A stretch of 64,000 bases of DNA from Pectobacterium punjabense (GTDB lineage: Bacteria > Pseudomonadota > Gammaproteobacteria > Enterobacterales > Enterobacteriaceae): NCBI RefSeq assembly GCF_012427845.1, contig NZ_CP038498.1:1054001-1118000 (forward strand), read 5' to 3'. The notes under the pieces were generated by a model, which searched no databases, was not told the DNA's origin, and saw only the letters and a list, made by a program, of their open reading frames with translations. Shown piece by piece: positions 16,538 to 24,517 of the stretch (position 1 is its first letter; the number at the start of each line of letters is the position of its first letter). Both the position numbers and the translations under genes were made by a program.

Positions 16538-17527
16538 TTAGGTATACCTGTTCAATGAAACGTTAAGATCAAGTGCAATATCAGATGCTAACTGCCATTC
16601 CAGTGGCCAGTCTCTCTCGACTGTAGCGCGTCTTTTTTGAACAAGCCAGTAAACGAATATTATTACGCTTTGATTGTAGAAAGCATGCCGTTTTTTGCCT
16701 TCACTAATAAGTTCGTCTAAACTCGGAGTTTGGGATATGAAACGGTTAATTTTCTCTGGAAGTTTTTCGTCTATTAATTCCGAGAACGTGTCATATATAT
16801 ACAGTGATGATTTTAACCTAACAGATTTTGTACCAGTTAATGATGTAAATAGCTCATCCAAAAAATATTCGAAATTAACCATGGATTTATTGGCTGTTTT
16901 TTCTTTAACATCTTTGAAAAAATCATCAGCTGTTTCTATAAATGCCATGGTTTTGGCAATTGTGCGACCTACATGGGGGTCTATAACCGTTTTTTTCTTG
17001 TAAGTGACTTCATGAGTCAGTTCAGCGTAAGCGTGCTGTAGTAAAGAACGTATTTGCACCTCGCAGGGTGTATTATTTTTTATTTCCACTCCCTGGTAGA
17101 TAAAATCAAAATTGCTTCTAACAATAAAATGGTGGGACTGATATGTAAAAAGAGTTGGGAATAATTTCCTTTCTTCATTAAAGTCTCGACATTTATTCGC
17201 GTGCCATGTTCCATCCTGATGCGCTTTTTCTATAATTCCGCAAATATCATCTACTTCAGACACCAGCATGACAACAAAGCGAGCCCCAACTTTGTCTTCT
17301 ATATCTTCGTAGGAATTCTTGTAGCTTTTATCACGATAGAAGGCTTTATCGATCAATGAATCATTTTCTTTAACCCGACTTGATGCCGGGATTTTGAGAA
17401 AATTTTTCAGATCTTTATGCATTTCATCGACTAAAGCGGCAGAGATGAAATCTACAACATAGCGACCCCAAGCCTTGTACATGGCTTGCTCATTATGCCA
17501 CCGTTGCAGAAACTCGCTCTCATTCAT
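16538..17527 (-). CDS. RelA/SpoT-like (p)ppGpp synthetase-domain protein
   Basis: 329 aa, third gene of a minus-strand operon. The RelA/SpoT nucleotidyltransferase signature is complete: a basic R51-V-K with S57 and K61, DIEDKVGARF (75-84, with the catalytic-type Asp and Arg), YQSHHF (129-134), and CEVQIRSLLQHAYAELTHE (155-173) with the E-x-Q-I-R motif and final histidine. There is no HD hydrolase, TGS or ACT domain, so it is a small alarmone synthetase-like protein, comparable to toxSAS/CapRel effectors. It could make an alarmone or pyrophosphorylate another substrate such as tRNA. Its ATG overlaps the NA37 gene stop by 4 bp. Confidence 0.75.
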   Translation of the reverse strand: MNESEFLQRWHNEQAMYKAWGRYVVDFISAALVDEMHKDLKNFLKIPASSRVKENDSLIDKAFYRDKSYKNSYEDIEDKVGARFVVMLVSEVDDICGIIEKAHQDGTWHANKCRDFNEERKLFPTLFTYQSHHFIVRSNFDFIYQGVEIKNNTPCEVQIRSLLQHAYAELTHEVTYKKKTVIDPHVGRTIAKTMAFIETADDFFKDVKEKTANKSMVNFEYFLDELFTSLTGTKSVRLKSSLYIYDTFSELIDEKLPEKINRFISQTPSLDELISEGKKRHAFYNQSVIIFVYWLVQKRRATVERDWPLEWQLASDIALDLNVSLNRYT

Positions 17528-18615
17528 TGCTGATTGATAATCCTGTCTTTAATCAGTATGTTAGTCCAGCTAGGAGTATAACCATCCCCCTGCTTTTCCC
17601 CTTCGATTACTTCAATAGTAATTAACTCTTCAAAAATCTCCGACGGAGCACTAATCCGAATGTCCTTACTGAATTTTACTCGTCTGTTTTTCAGTTTGCT
17701 AGTGATGTGCTGGGTATCCTTAATGAAAGCTTCCACAGGAAAATCTGAATCTTCCAGATACTCGCGAAAATTATCAACATCTTCAGCTTTCATATATGTT
17801 TCAGCAAATTTTAAGGGCTCAACCTGTTCCGATTTTCTGGCTTTGAGGTCAGCGAAAAGCGCGTTATGTAAATTTGTGCGTTCCTGTTCATCGATATCCA
17901 TCTCACTGATAAATTCTGTGGCCAATTCAAAATATTTTTTCGTTGTTCTTGCACTGGATTCAGGATAATCACATCCGAGAAAAGTTTGATAGAAATATTG
18001 CGCCGCCGCTTTGCCATCAGATTTATTTATTTGGTAGTCAGAAATTTCCACTAACCATTGCTCGTTTAGGTCTTTAGAATCAACGGCATCTTCGCGGCGG
18101 AAGAAACCTGCTGATTTGTAGAGCTTAGTGGAGGGGGTTAGCAGCAGTTCTTCTACATGCTTGAGTGATATTAGACCGGTATTTTTATCCTGATACTTTT
18201 CATATCCACTGTGAATGTCAGCCTTGATAATCCCTACAAGGTGTAATTTCTGTGGATTATAAAAAGCACTAAAAACAACAACTATCCCGCCAGACATTCC
18301 CTTCCTAGTTTGGGCCGCGCTCAGGTTTGATGCGATCTCATAGCTCGTTTGAATAAATTCTTTCTCCTTAAGGCCATGTAGTTTACTGACAAGTAATGGT
18401 GTGGAACCCTTCTTATGGTCGGTAATTTGCATCCTTACTGCTGATGACCCGTTTCCTAACGAATCAACTACACGTCGTTTAAAATCATCCATTGCGATTT
18501 TGTCAAACCGGATTAATTCCGTTCCCATGACAGGTTTTTTTTCCTTCCGATTTTCATCTCTGGGAAAAATCTGATGAATGGCAATTTGATCGATTGTAAG
18601 TTTTAAAAAATTCAT
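17524..18615 (-). CDS. NA37 (NdpA/YejK-type) nucleoid-associated protein
   Basis: 363 aa. The region from GGIVVVFSAFYNPQKLHLVG (about residues 109-128) through VEISDYQ and a following YFYQTFLGCDYPE segment matches the 37-kDa nucleoid-associated family PF04245, where the same order of strands and a FIGC-type motif are found. Such proteins bind DNA and sit on the nucleoid. Stand-alone NA37 genes next to a membrane effector and an alarmone-type enzyme suggest a sensor or scaffold that recognises foreign or damaged DNA; that is inference. 15 bp downstream of the SLATT gene, overlapping the RelA/SpoT gene. Confidence 0.65.
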   Translation of the reverse strand: MNFLKLTIDQIAIHQIFPRDENRKEKKPVMGTELIRFDKIAMDDFKRRVVDSLGNGSSAVRMQITDHKKGSTPLLVSKLHGLKEKEFIQTSYEIASNLSAAQTRKGMSGGIVVVFSAFYNPQKLHLVGIIKADIHSGYEKYQDKNTGLISLKHVEELLLTPSTKLYKSAGFFRREDAVDSKDLNEQWLVEISDYQINKSDGKAAAQYFYQTFLGCDYPESSARTTKKYFELATEFISEMDIDEQERTNLHNALFADLKARKSEQVEPLKFAETYMKAEDVDNFREYLEDSDFPVEAFIKDTQHITSKLKNRRVKFSKDIRISAPSEIFEELITIEVIEGEKQGDGYTPSWTNILIKDRIINQQ

Positions 18616-18630
18616 AGGGCTATTTTACCG

Positions 18631-19089
18631 TCAATTGTTGTCAGGAGCAGAGGTATTCTGAATGTTTGCCCATTCATTACCATCCTTTTCCCAGAGTGCC
18701 TGATACGATTTAAACAAAATTTCCACTCTCTCTTGGTCCTGGGGAGATTCGGTTAAAAAATTTAGCTCGTTCTCAAGTTGGTAGAGACCAAAGAGTGTGG
18801 ATTTTTGCCTTATCCAAAGTTTTTTGTAATCGAATATGGCTAACCACCCATTAATCAATGTTAATACCATACCAATTACCAATGCGGTGTTTTTTTGTCC
18901 CGAAACGTGTTCTGGAAGGTCAAATCCCAATGTTAAGGTTATCGCTGCACTGAAAATAATTGAACCGGCAGTAAGCCACTGAAAACGTCTTTTGTTTGCG
19001 TTGCACTTTAGTTTAAGGTGAGTGATTTTATTACTCACCATGCCTAGCAGAACGGCTCTTGGGGAATCTCCTGACATACTACCTTCCAT
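18631..19089 (-). CDS. SLATT-type two-transmembrane effector-like protein
   Basis: 152 codons from 19089; an internal ATG at 19077 has a better ribosome binding site (GGAAGG) and may be the true start. Two membrane helices (about 38-55 and 68-86) with a short loop, preceded by a basic helix and followed by a long amphipathic helix containing LYQLENELNFL, fit the SLATT superfamily (SMODS- and SLOG-associating 2TM effectors, including DUF4231). SLATT proteins are proposed to open membrane pores when triggered by a nucleotide signal made by a partner enzyme. First gene of the operon leading into NA37 and RelA/SpoT. Confidence 0.65.
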   Translation of the reverse strand: MEGSMSGDSPRAVLLGMVSNKITHLKLKCNANKRRFQWLTAGSIIFSAAITLTLGFDLPEHVSGQKNTALVIGMVLTLINGWLAIFDYKKLWIRQKSTLFGLYQLENELNFLTESPQDQERVEILFKSYQALWEKDGNEWANIQNTSAPDNN

Positions 19090-19276
19090 AAAATGATGAA
19101 ATTAAGCTAAATTCCAATCAAATGATTTTTCATTAACTAATTGATTTATAGGTGATAAAAATTTTATTAAGATATTTATTATGCAATCATCACTTTGGTT
19201 AAGCATCATGTCAACAATAAAATCAGTCAAATCCGAAAAGTGTCTCATAGGTGTCTGGGCACCGGTCCAGAAGATT

Positions 19277-19370
19277 GACCTGCTCCCTGTTGATTCACAA
19301 AGAACGCTTTAAGCAATGTCCCAGACCTTCAGCATCCGATAGTTGTCCGCTCCGTGCCACAGCGGACATT
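19277..19370 (+). repeat. Direct repeat right of the SLATT cassette, with intact palindrome
   Basis: Second copy of the repeat at 16351-16460. It ends in the complete palindrome GTCCGCT-N9-AGCGGAC (19345-19367). The rest of 19090-19503 is AT-rich non-coding DNA that probably holds the promoter of the minus-strand operon. Confidence 0.6.
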
Positions 19371-19503
19371 GCTCACCCAACAGCGAGTCAATCACTAGTC
19401 GGCGGGTTACCTTTCTCTCATTGAAAAAATTGCGCTACGATATATATGGATGGGTGAGGTAAAGGTACAGCCACAGTATTTTTTGAACTTAAGGAAAGCC
19501 TCG

Positions 19504-20055
19504 ATGCTCAACAAGCAGCAACTAACGAGTTACATATCTTTCTCGGCGGTACCCCTGTCAGTTTTTTGGCTCATCTTGGAACCAGGAATTGAGCCAATTA
19601 TCGTTGGCTTGTACGGAATAAATAGCATTATTGGGCAGGGTTTCCCGTGGAACACAAAGAAGTATGCTTCATTAAGAAATAAAGGCACTGTTAGTTTTAA
19701 TTTTAATAAAAATTGCAATAAATATGAATTTGGTAAAGATAATGTTTTTTTTGAGACCCAGTGGTCATCAGCTTCAGATTCTTCTATTCATGCCTATGCT
19801 AGAACTCCTTCAGTTCAAGCAGTTGCGGTTGTACCTGATAAAGCTAATATAAACGAAATTCAAGATGCCACGAATTACGAATTTACGGATCATGAGTGTC
19901 CACAGAAAGGAGAAATATTATTGCTTAAAAATCGTTTCGGCAACTACGCAGCATTAAAAATATTAGATATCAAAGATCGTTCACGCAATCATGATATAGA
20001 TGAGCTAACAGTTGAATACGTCATCAACCCCTCAGGTATCACAGATTTCCGATAG
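19504..20055 (+). CDS. Membrane-anchored hypothetical protein, 183 aa
   Basis: The ATG at 19504 has an AAGGAAA site and is preferred over an upstream ATG at 19450 that lacks one. An N-terminal hydrophobic region (about residues 8-38, two short membrane spans around EPGIEP) is followed by a soluble domain of mainly beta character ending in LTVEYVINPSGITDFR. No known family is recognised. Flanked by the SLATT cassette repeat and the broken recombinase, it is another isolated cargo gene; its membrane anchor fits, but does not prove, an effector or immunity role. Confidence 0.5.
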   Translation: MLNKQQLTSYISFSAVPLSVFWLILEPGIEPIIVGLYGINSIIGQGFPWNTKKYASLRNKGTVSFNFNKNCNKYEFGKDNVFFETQWSSASDSSIHAYARTPSVQAVAVVPDKANINEIQDATNYEFTDHECPQKGEILLLKNRFGNYAALKILDIKDRSRNHDIDELTVEYVINPSGITDFR

Positions 20056-20198
20056 TGAATTTAACACGGCAAGCCTAAGGGATGTAGCACTGGACATTTA
20101 GAGCCATTACTGGATGGTTATTTTTCAGATAGTCTGTCCGTTTATCGCTCAGGAAGGACAACCATACACAAATCTACCACATTGTAGGAGGTTCGAGT

Positions 20199-20805
20199 AT
20201 GAACACGTCACCGTGGAACAAAGATCGTATCATCGGACAAAAAAAGCCGCTTCAGATATCTCATCTCTGGGGGATTCGAATCAGACTTGAACTGGAAGGT
20301 AAACGCGCGATCTGGCCCTTTTCAATATGGCCTTGGACAGTAAACTGTAAACTACGAGGCTCTGATCTGGTAAAACTCAAAGTATCAGATGTTACATATG
20401 GCAGTTCTGTTTCGAGCAGAGCAACGGTGTTACAAAAGAAAATCGGTAGCCCCGTCCAATTTGAGATAAACAAAGGGACAAGAGAAGCAGTTGCTGCGCT
20501 AATAAAACTGGGCAATCTGCACGGTAGAGACTACTTGTTCCAATCTCGAGTCGGTTCTTGCCAACATATCTCAACCCGGCAATACAATCGTATTTTTCAT
20601 GGGGGGCAGCAAAGCTTGGTCTTGATGATTCGCTCTACAGACGCACTCCATGAGAAGAACAAAACCTTACCTGATATACAAAAAAACCAAGAACTTCCGG
20701 GTGATCCAACTTCTGTTAGGCCATAAGAAACTGGAAAGCACTGTCCGTTATCTGGGCATTGAAGTCGATGATGCGTTAGAGATCTCTGAATCGATTGAAG
20801 TCTAA
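20199..20805 (+). pseudogene. Degraded tyrosine recombinase
   Basis: The original protein of about 200 aa can be followed through several frames: MNTSPWNKDRIIGQKKPLQI, then KLRGSDLVKLKVSDV, HISTRQYNRIFH, and in another frame SMRRTKPYLIYKKTK, LLLGHKKLESTVRYLG and a stop at 20803-20805. The R, GHKKLES and Tyr motifs are those of a tyrosine recombinase. A one-base deletion near 20305 is compensated by a 7-bp tandem insertion near 20350, and at least two more frame changes follow after 20590, so no functional product is expected. It resembles the short stand-alone integrase common in enterobacterial accessory DNA. Confidence 0.75.
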
Positions 20806-20824
20806 GGTTGTCAGGGCTGCAACA

Positions 20825-20845
20825 GCGGCCCTGTGCCAAAGCGGA
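20825..20845 (+). repeat. Cassette-junction palindrome, degenerate copy
   Basis: GCGGCCCTGTGCCAAAGCGGA resembles the palindrome at 19345-19370 with altered arms. It lies directly after the recombinase pseudogene and before the TrlF-like gene. Confidence 0.35.
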
Positions 20846-21010
20846 ACTAGCTAACAACCATTTGTGTTGTTCAACGGGGAACGGGCCACTTCATCTTTCT
20901 GCCCTCAGGAAACGAAAAAAGCGCGCCGGATCAAATCTGCTTCACGCGAGTGCGTTAATCCCGTAGCCGAGAAGTTTTAACCCTATTAAGATGACGGATA
21001 CACTTTCTGT

Positions 21011-23704
21011 ATGAAGGATCCGCCGGTGATAGGCTCACAATGGAATAAATGGGATTTACATATCCACAGTCCCCTGACGTGGCTGGCCAACAGCTATACT
21101 CCGGATGATATTGAGGATTATGTTCGCACGCTGGGGGCGCACCAGCTGTCCCTCATCGCCGTGACGAACTACTTTTATTTCCGGCAGAACGAACTGGAAA
21201 TCGTCCGGGAGGAAATTGCCCGGCAGGGTCTGGCGATCACGGTACTTGCCAACGTGGAATTTCGTCTCGATCAGCAGAACCGGGATGATCAGTTCATTAA
21301 CGTCCATATTCTCTTTTCAGAAAAGCTTTCAACTGAGCGCATTAATGAAATCCTTTCCCACCTGCCGATCAGGCTGACGGATGGCGAGGGGAAGAATATC
21401 TACTGCTATGAGAAAAGCGTTGGCGACAGCGGGCACGGTGTTGATACCATTACGGTTGCACTGTCAGAGCTGACTTCCCATCTTAATTCCGCACTGCGTC
21501 CATTCCAGGACTTTCTGATTGCCGTGTGCCCCAACGGCTACGGTGGATACCGTCCGGGGGCCACCGGCCGATCGGCTGCTGCCGCGACCGAGATTGACCG
21601 CCAGGGACAGATAATTTTCGGTGGTGTCGCCGATCGTGAATTTTACCTGCGGACCGACCGTTATCTCGGCGCTACAATCAAACCTGTATTTCTGTGTTCG
21701 GACGCGCACAGCATGGCACAGATTGGCGGGCGTTATACGTGGGTTAAGGCGCTGCCGACATTTGAGGGACTTCGGCAGGCTCTGCTTGAACCCGAGTCGC
21801 GACTGAGGATCGGTGATGACTGGCTGGCCGCCCGCACACCCAAGGCTCACTTCAGTAAGATCGAGGTGGAAGGCAGCATTTTTGATGGTCAGGAGATCCG
21901 CTTCCGGCAACTGACAATCCCCCTGAGCCAGGACATGGTTGCCATTATCGGAGGTCGGGGAACCGGAAAAAGTCTGCTCCTAGATGCGCTTCGCTCCCGG
22001 TTTGCCGGAGCCGCAGCCAGGGGAAGTGAGCAACGTGCGGTGAATGTGCAGAATCTCTGCGTTGAACTGGACAAGGCCAACGGGGAAAAGGTGCGCTTTG
22101 ATACGTATTCAGAAGGATATGAATACCTTCACGTATCCCAGGGCGAGATCAAAAAACTTTGCCAGGAGCCCAGTCTTATCAGCGATGAGATTAAAAAAAC
22201 GCTGCGGCTGTCTTCTCACCATGAGGCCGGCAGTACGGGGGAACTGCTCAACGAAAACCTCAGTGCATGGCGCGCATGGCGCGAGTTTCTTACCTTTAAA
22301 AATGAGCGTAATGAGCCGATCAATACGCGTGCATTTCAGGAAGCGCTTGCGAGAACTGCCCGGGAAAAAATTGATGTCCTGACCAGCACTCGTAACAGAG
22401 AAATGATCGCGCAGTTTCGTGCCAATAGCGGGCAGCAGGCCACCCTGACACAGGCCAGAAAACATGCCACCGGGCTGCAAACAACGATTGATACTACCGT
22501 CCGGGATCTGATTACAAAGATTGACGCCATCAATGCTGCCGTCGATGACGGCATGGTTATCCCGTACCCTGATCTGTCATTGCTGGCCGCCGTTGTCGAG
22601 ACAAAGCTGGCCAGTATTGACGAGCAGACTGCCCGGCTTGCCGAGGATAATCGCCGTATCATTGCGTCGTTTCAGGAGCAGGGGCTGGGTCAGGATATCC
22701 CGGGATTGCTGGAGAAGGTGCAGGCATATCAGCTGCAGGCGGATCGGGCTGAGGAACACCTAAGCACTATCGACGCCCGGGAGACACAGTATCAGCAGGA
22801 GTTACTCCAGAGAAGCGAACTGGCTACCGCTTTTATTGACACTCTGCTGGCAAGGCAAGCGGTTATCGATACTGCCTATGCCTCTCTGGCTACCAGACCG
22901 CACCTGACTGACGATCAACAGGCGCTAATCCGAGATATTCTGACGGACATTCGTATTTATGGTCGGCCGCATTTTGATGTGGCGGCATTTTACAACGGCA
23001 TGCTGGATCATATGAACCGCGGCCGGTTCAGGGCTTCCGCTGAACAGACGTCTGTTGAACGGCTGCGTGATGTGTTCCGGGTGCAAACCATTGCTGATTT
23101 ACATGCACTGCTCTCCAACGCTCCCGTAATCGCACTGCCGGAATGCCCTGACAGAAAACTGTCCATTGAAGAATTTCTGTGGCGCAGTGAGTATTTTAAC
23201 AGTCAGGGGCCGTATGCCCTCCTGAACTTCCTCTTCAGTCCGGAACATATCCAGCAATACCTGAGCGTCAGGGCGGAGTTTGAATACAAAGGAAAAACCG
23301 TCGAGAAACTGTCTGCCGGTCAGCGCGGAACCTTTTACGTCTGCCTCAAACTGGCTACGGATGCGTTTGGCTCACCTTTTGTCTTTGACCAGCCGGAGGA
23401 TGATCTGGATAACGATTTCATCATGCACAATCTGGTGCCGCTATTCCGGAAAATCAAACAGTACCGTCAGGTCATCATAGTGACTCATAATGCTAACTTG
23501 GTGGTGAACTGTGATGCGGAACAGGTGATCATTGCCACAAACGATGAAGAGGTGATCAGTTACCGAGCCGGGGCACTGGAGTACGGCGATCATGACGCAC
23601 CAAACAGCATGCGCAGAGCAATCTGCGATGTGCTTGAAGGGGGGCGCCACGCATTTGAGGCCCGGGAGCAGAAATACGGCATGCTCTGGCTCAACCCCTT
23701 ATAG
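21011..23704 (+). CDS. TrlF-like PHP phosphoesterase-SMC/ABC ATPase
   Basis: 897 aa. A PHP-type metal phosphoesterase domain comes first: WDLHIHSP (residues 14-21, HxH), VHILF (about 98) and SDAHSM (about 230). It is followed by an SMC/ABC ATPase: Walker A GGRGTGKS (about 314-321), a helical coiled-coil middle (about 430-620), signature LSAGQ (767-771), Walker B PFVFDQPEDDLDN (about 789-801) and THNAN (about 824-828). This is the TrlF family architecture. Related PHP-ATPases occur in defence islands, where the phosphoesterase is thought to act on nucleic acid under ATPase control. All motifs are intact. No partner gene is evident downstream. Confidence 0.75.
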   Translation: MKDPPVIGSQWNKWDLHIHSPLTWLANSYTPDDIEDYVRTLGAHQLSLIAVTNYFYFRQNELEIVREEIARQGLAITVLANVEFRLDQQNRDDQFINVHILFSEKLSTERINEILSHLPIRLTDGEGKNIYCYEKSVGDSGHGVDTITVALSELTSHLNSALRPFQDFLIAVCPNGYGGYRPGATGRSAAAATEIDRQGQIIFGGVADREFYLRTDRYLGATIKPVFLCSDAHSMAQIGGRYTWVKALPTFEGLRQALLEPESRLRIGDDWLAARTPKAHFSKIEVEGSIFDGQEIRFRQLTIPLSQDMVAIIGGRGTGKSLLLDALRSRFAGAAARGSEQRAVNVQNLCVELDKANGEKVRFDTYSEGYEYLHVSQGEIKKLCQEPSLISDEIKKTLRLSSHHEAGSTGELLNENLSAWRAWREFLTFKNERNEPINTRAFQEALARTAREKIDVLTSTRNREMIAQFRANSGQQATLTQARKHATGLQTTIDTTVRDLITKIDAINAAVDDGMVIPYPDLSLLAAVVETKLASIDEQTARLAEDNRRIIASFQEQGLGQDIPGLLEKVQAYQLQADRAEEHLSTIDARETQYQQELLQRSELATAFIDTLLARQAVIDTAYASLATRPHLTDDQQALIRDILTDIRIYGRPHFDVAAFYNGMLDHMNRGRFRASAEQTSVERLRDVFRVQTIADLHALLSNAPVIALPECPDRKLSIEEFLWRSEYFNSQGPYALLNFLFSPEHIQQYLSVRAEFEYKGKTVEKLSAGQRGTFYVCLKLATDAFGSPFVFDQPEDDLDNDFIMHNLVPLFRKIKQYRQVIIVTHNANLVVNCDAEQVIIATNDEEVISYRAGALEYGDHDAPNSMRRAICDVLEGGRHAFEAREQKYGMLWLNPL

Positions 23705-24078
23705 AGAGGAACATTACCCCGGGTCTCTGAGTGGCATTTTACAGTGGCCAGCAGAGATCCGACTTCGCCTGGAGCAGGCGTTGCTGCGAAACCACCTTAT
23801 CGTGGTGTCAGCCATTACCTACGCGAACTGCGTTTCGGTGGCACCGGCCCGAAGTCCTCACCGCTGCAGAATGTAAAGGGCCATAATATCCGCTCCTCGC
23901 TCAAAGCCGACTGTCCTGTATGTCTAAAACTTCATTCTGTGCTGATCATCACATAAGGATTATTACAATAGCCATGTGCCTAAGAACGTATTTGACGGGG
24001 AATGGAGTCATACTGGAGATGTAAATTTTCACTATTCCATATAGAGTTGTTTGCTGACGTATTGCATTGATGATTGCA
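23705..24078. other. Non-coding stretch between cargo and second secretion block
   Basis: Short open frames occur (for example around 23720-23870) but none has a start signal or a recognisable product, so they are most likely decayed coding DNA. It marks the right edge of the cargo inserted between the two secretion blocks. Confidence 0.4.
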
Positions 24079-24104
24079 CCTTAGACGGGTATCTGTCTAA
24101 GGAG
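24079..24104 (+). promoter_or_regulatory. Shine-Dalgarno-sequestering hairpin before the second secretion block
   Basis: CCTTAGAC (24079-24086) pairs perfectly with GTCTAAGG (24095-24102). The second arm contains the AAGGAG ribosome binding site of the ATG at 24113. Confidence 0.6.
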
Positions 24105-24112
24105 TGTTCACT

Positions 24113-24517
24113 ATGATAAGAAGTATCAGCGTGCTGCCGGCCATGTGTTTTGCTTTGAACGCATTCGCCGGTACGGTGATTTATACTGACAGCGCGCACC
24201 CCGTTTCCTCAGTGTCTTCAGATATCCCCGTTATTTATCTCGATGCAGTTTCAAAAGCGGAGCAGGACCTGCTTGGTCAGTTGCCCACTGACGCTATGCA
24301 GGCTGAAAAACAAGCTCGTGAGATTGTGGGATCGCCTGCCTTTATTAAACAACAGCAGCAAATTCAGGATGCTTACCAGGGCGTTATCCGGGCATGGTCG
24401 TTGGGTGTAAAAAAATACCCGGCCATTGTGTTTGATGATCGCTGGGTAGTGTACGGTACCACCGACGTCGACCTGGCTCGTCAACACCTGACGAACGTGC
24501 AGGAGGCGAAGCCGTGA
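24113..24517 (+). CDS. ICE protein, TIGR03757 (PFL_4709) family
   Basis: The ATG at 24113 follows AAGGAG by eight bases; a GTG at 24104 would overlap that site and is not chosen. A signal peptide (residues 1-19, ending NAFAG) precedes a thioredoxin-like exported domain with VIYLDAVSKAEQDLLGQLP and a C-terminal KYPAIVFDDRWVVYG. This is TIGR03757, first gene of the second secretion block in GI-type ICEs, comparable in position to TrbC/TraW-type periplasmic proteins. The stop overlaps the next ATG by 4 bp. Confidence 0.87.
   Translation: MIRSISVLPAMCFALNAFAGTVIYTDSAHPVSSVSSDIPVIYLDAVSKAEQDLLGQLPTDAMQAEKQAREIVGSPAFIKQQQQIQDAYQGVIRAWSLGVKKYPAIVFDDRWVVYGTTDVDLARQHLTNVQEAKP

Noticed and set aside
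23720..23876. Separate gene after the PHP-ATPase
   Set aside because: Frames are open but have no start signal and no recognisable product; treated as decayed DNA.
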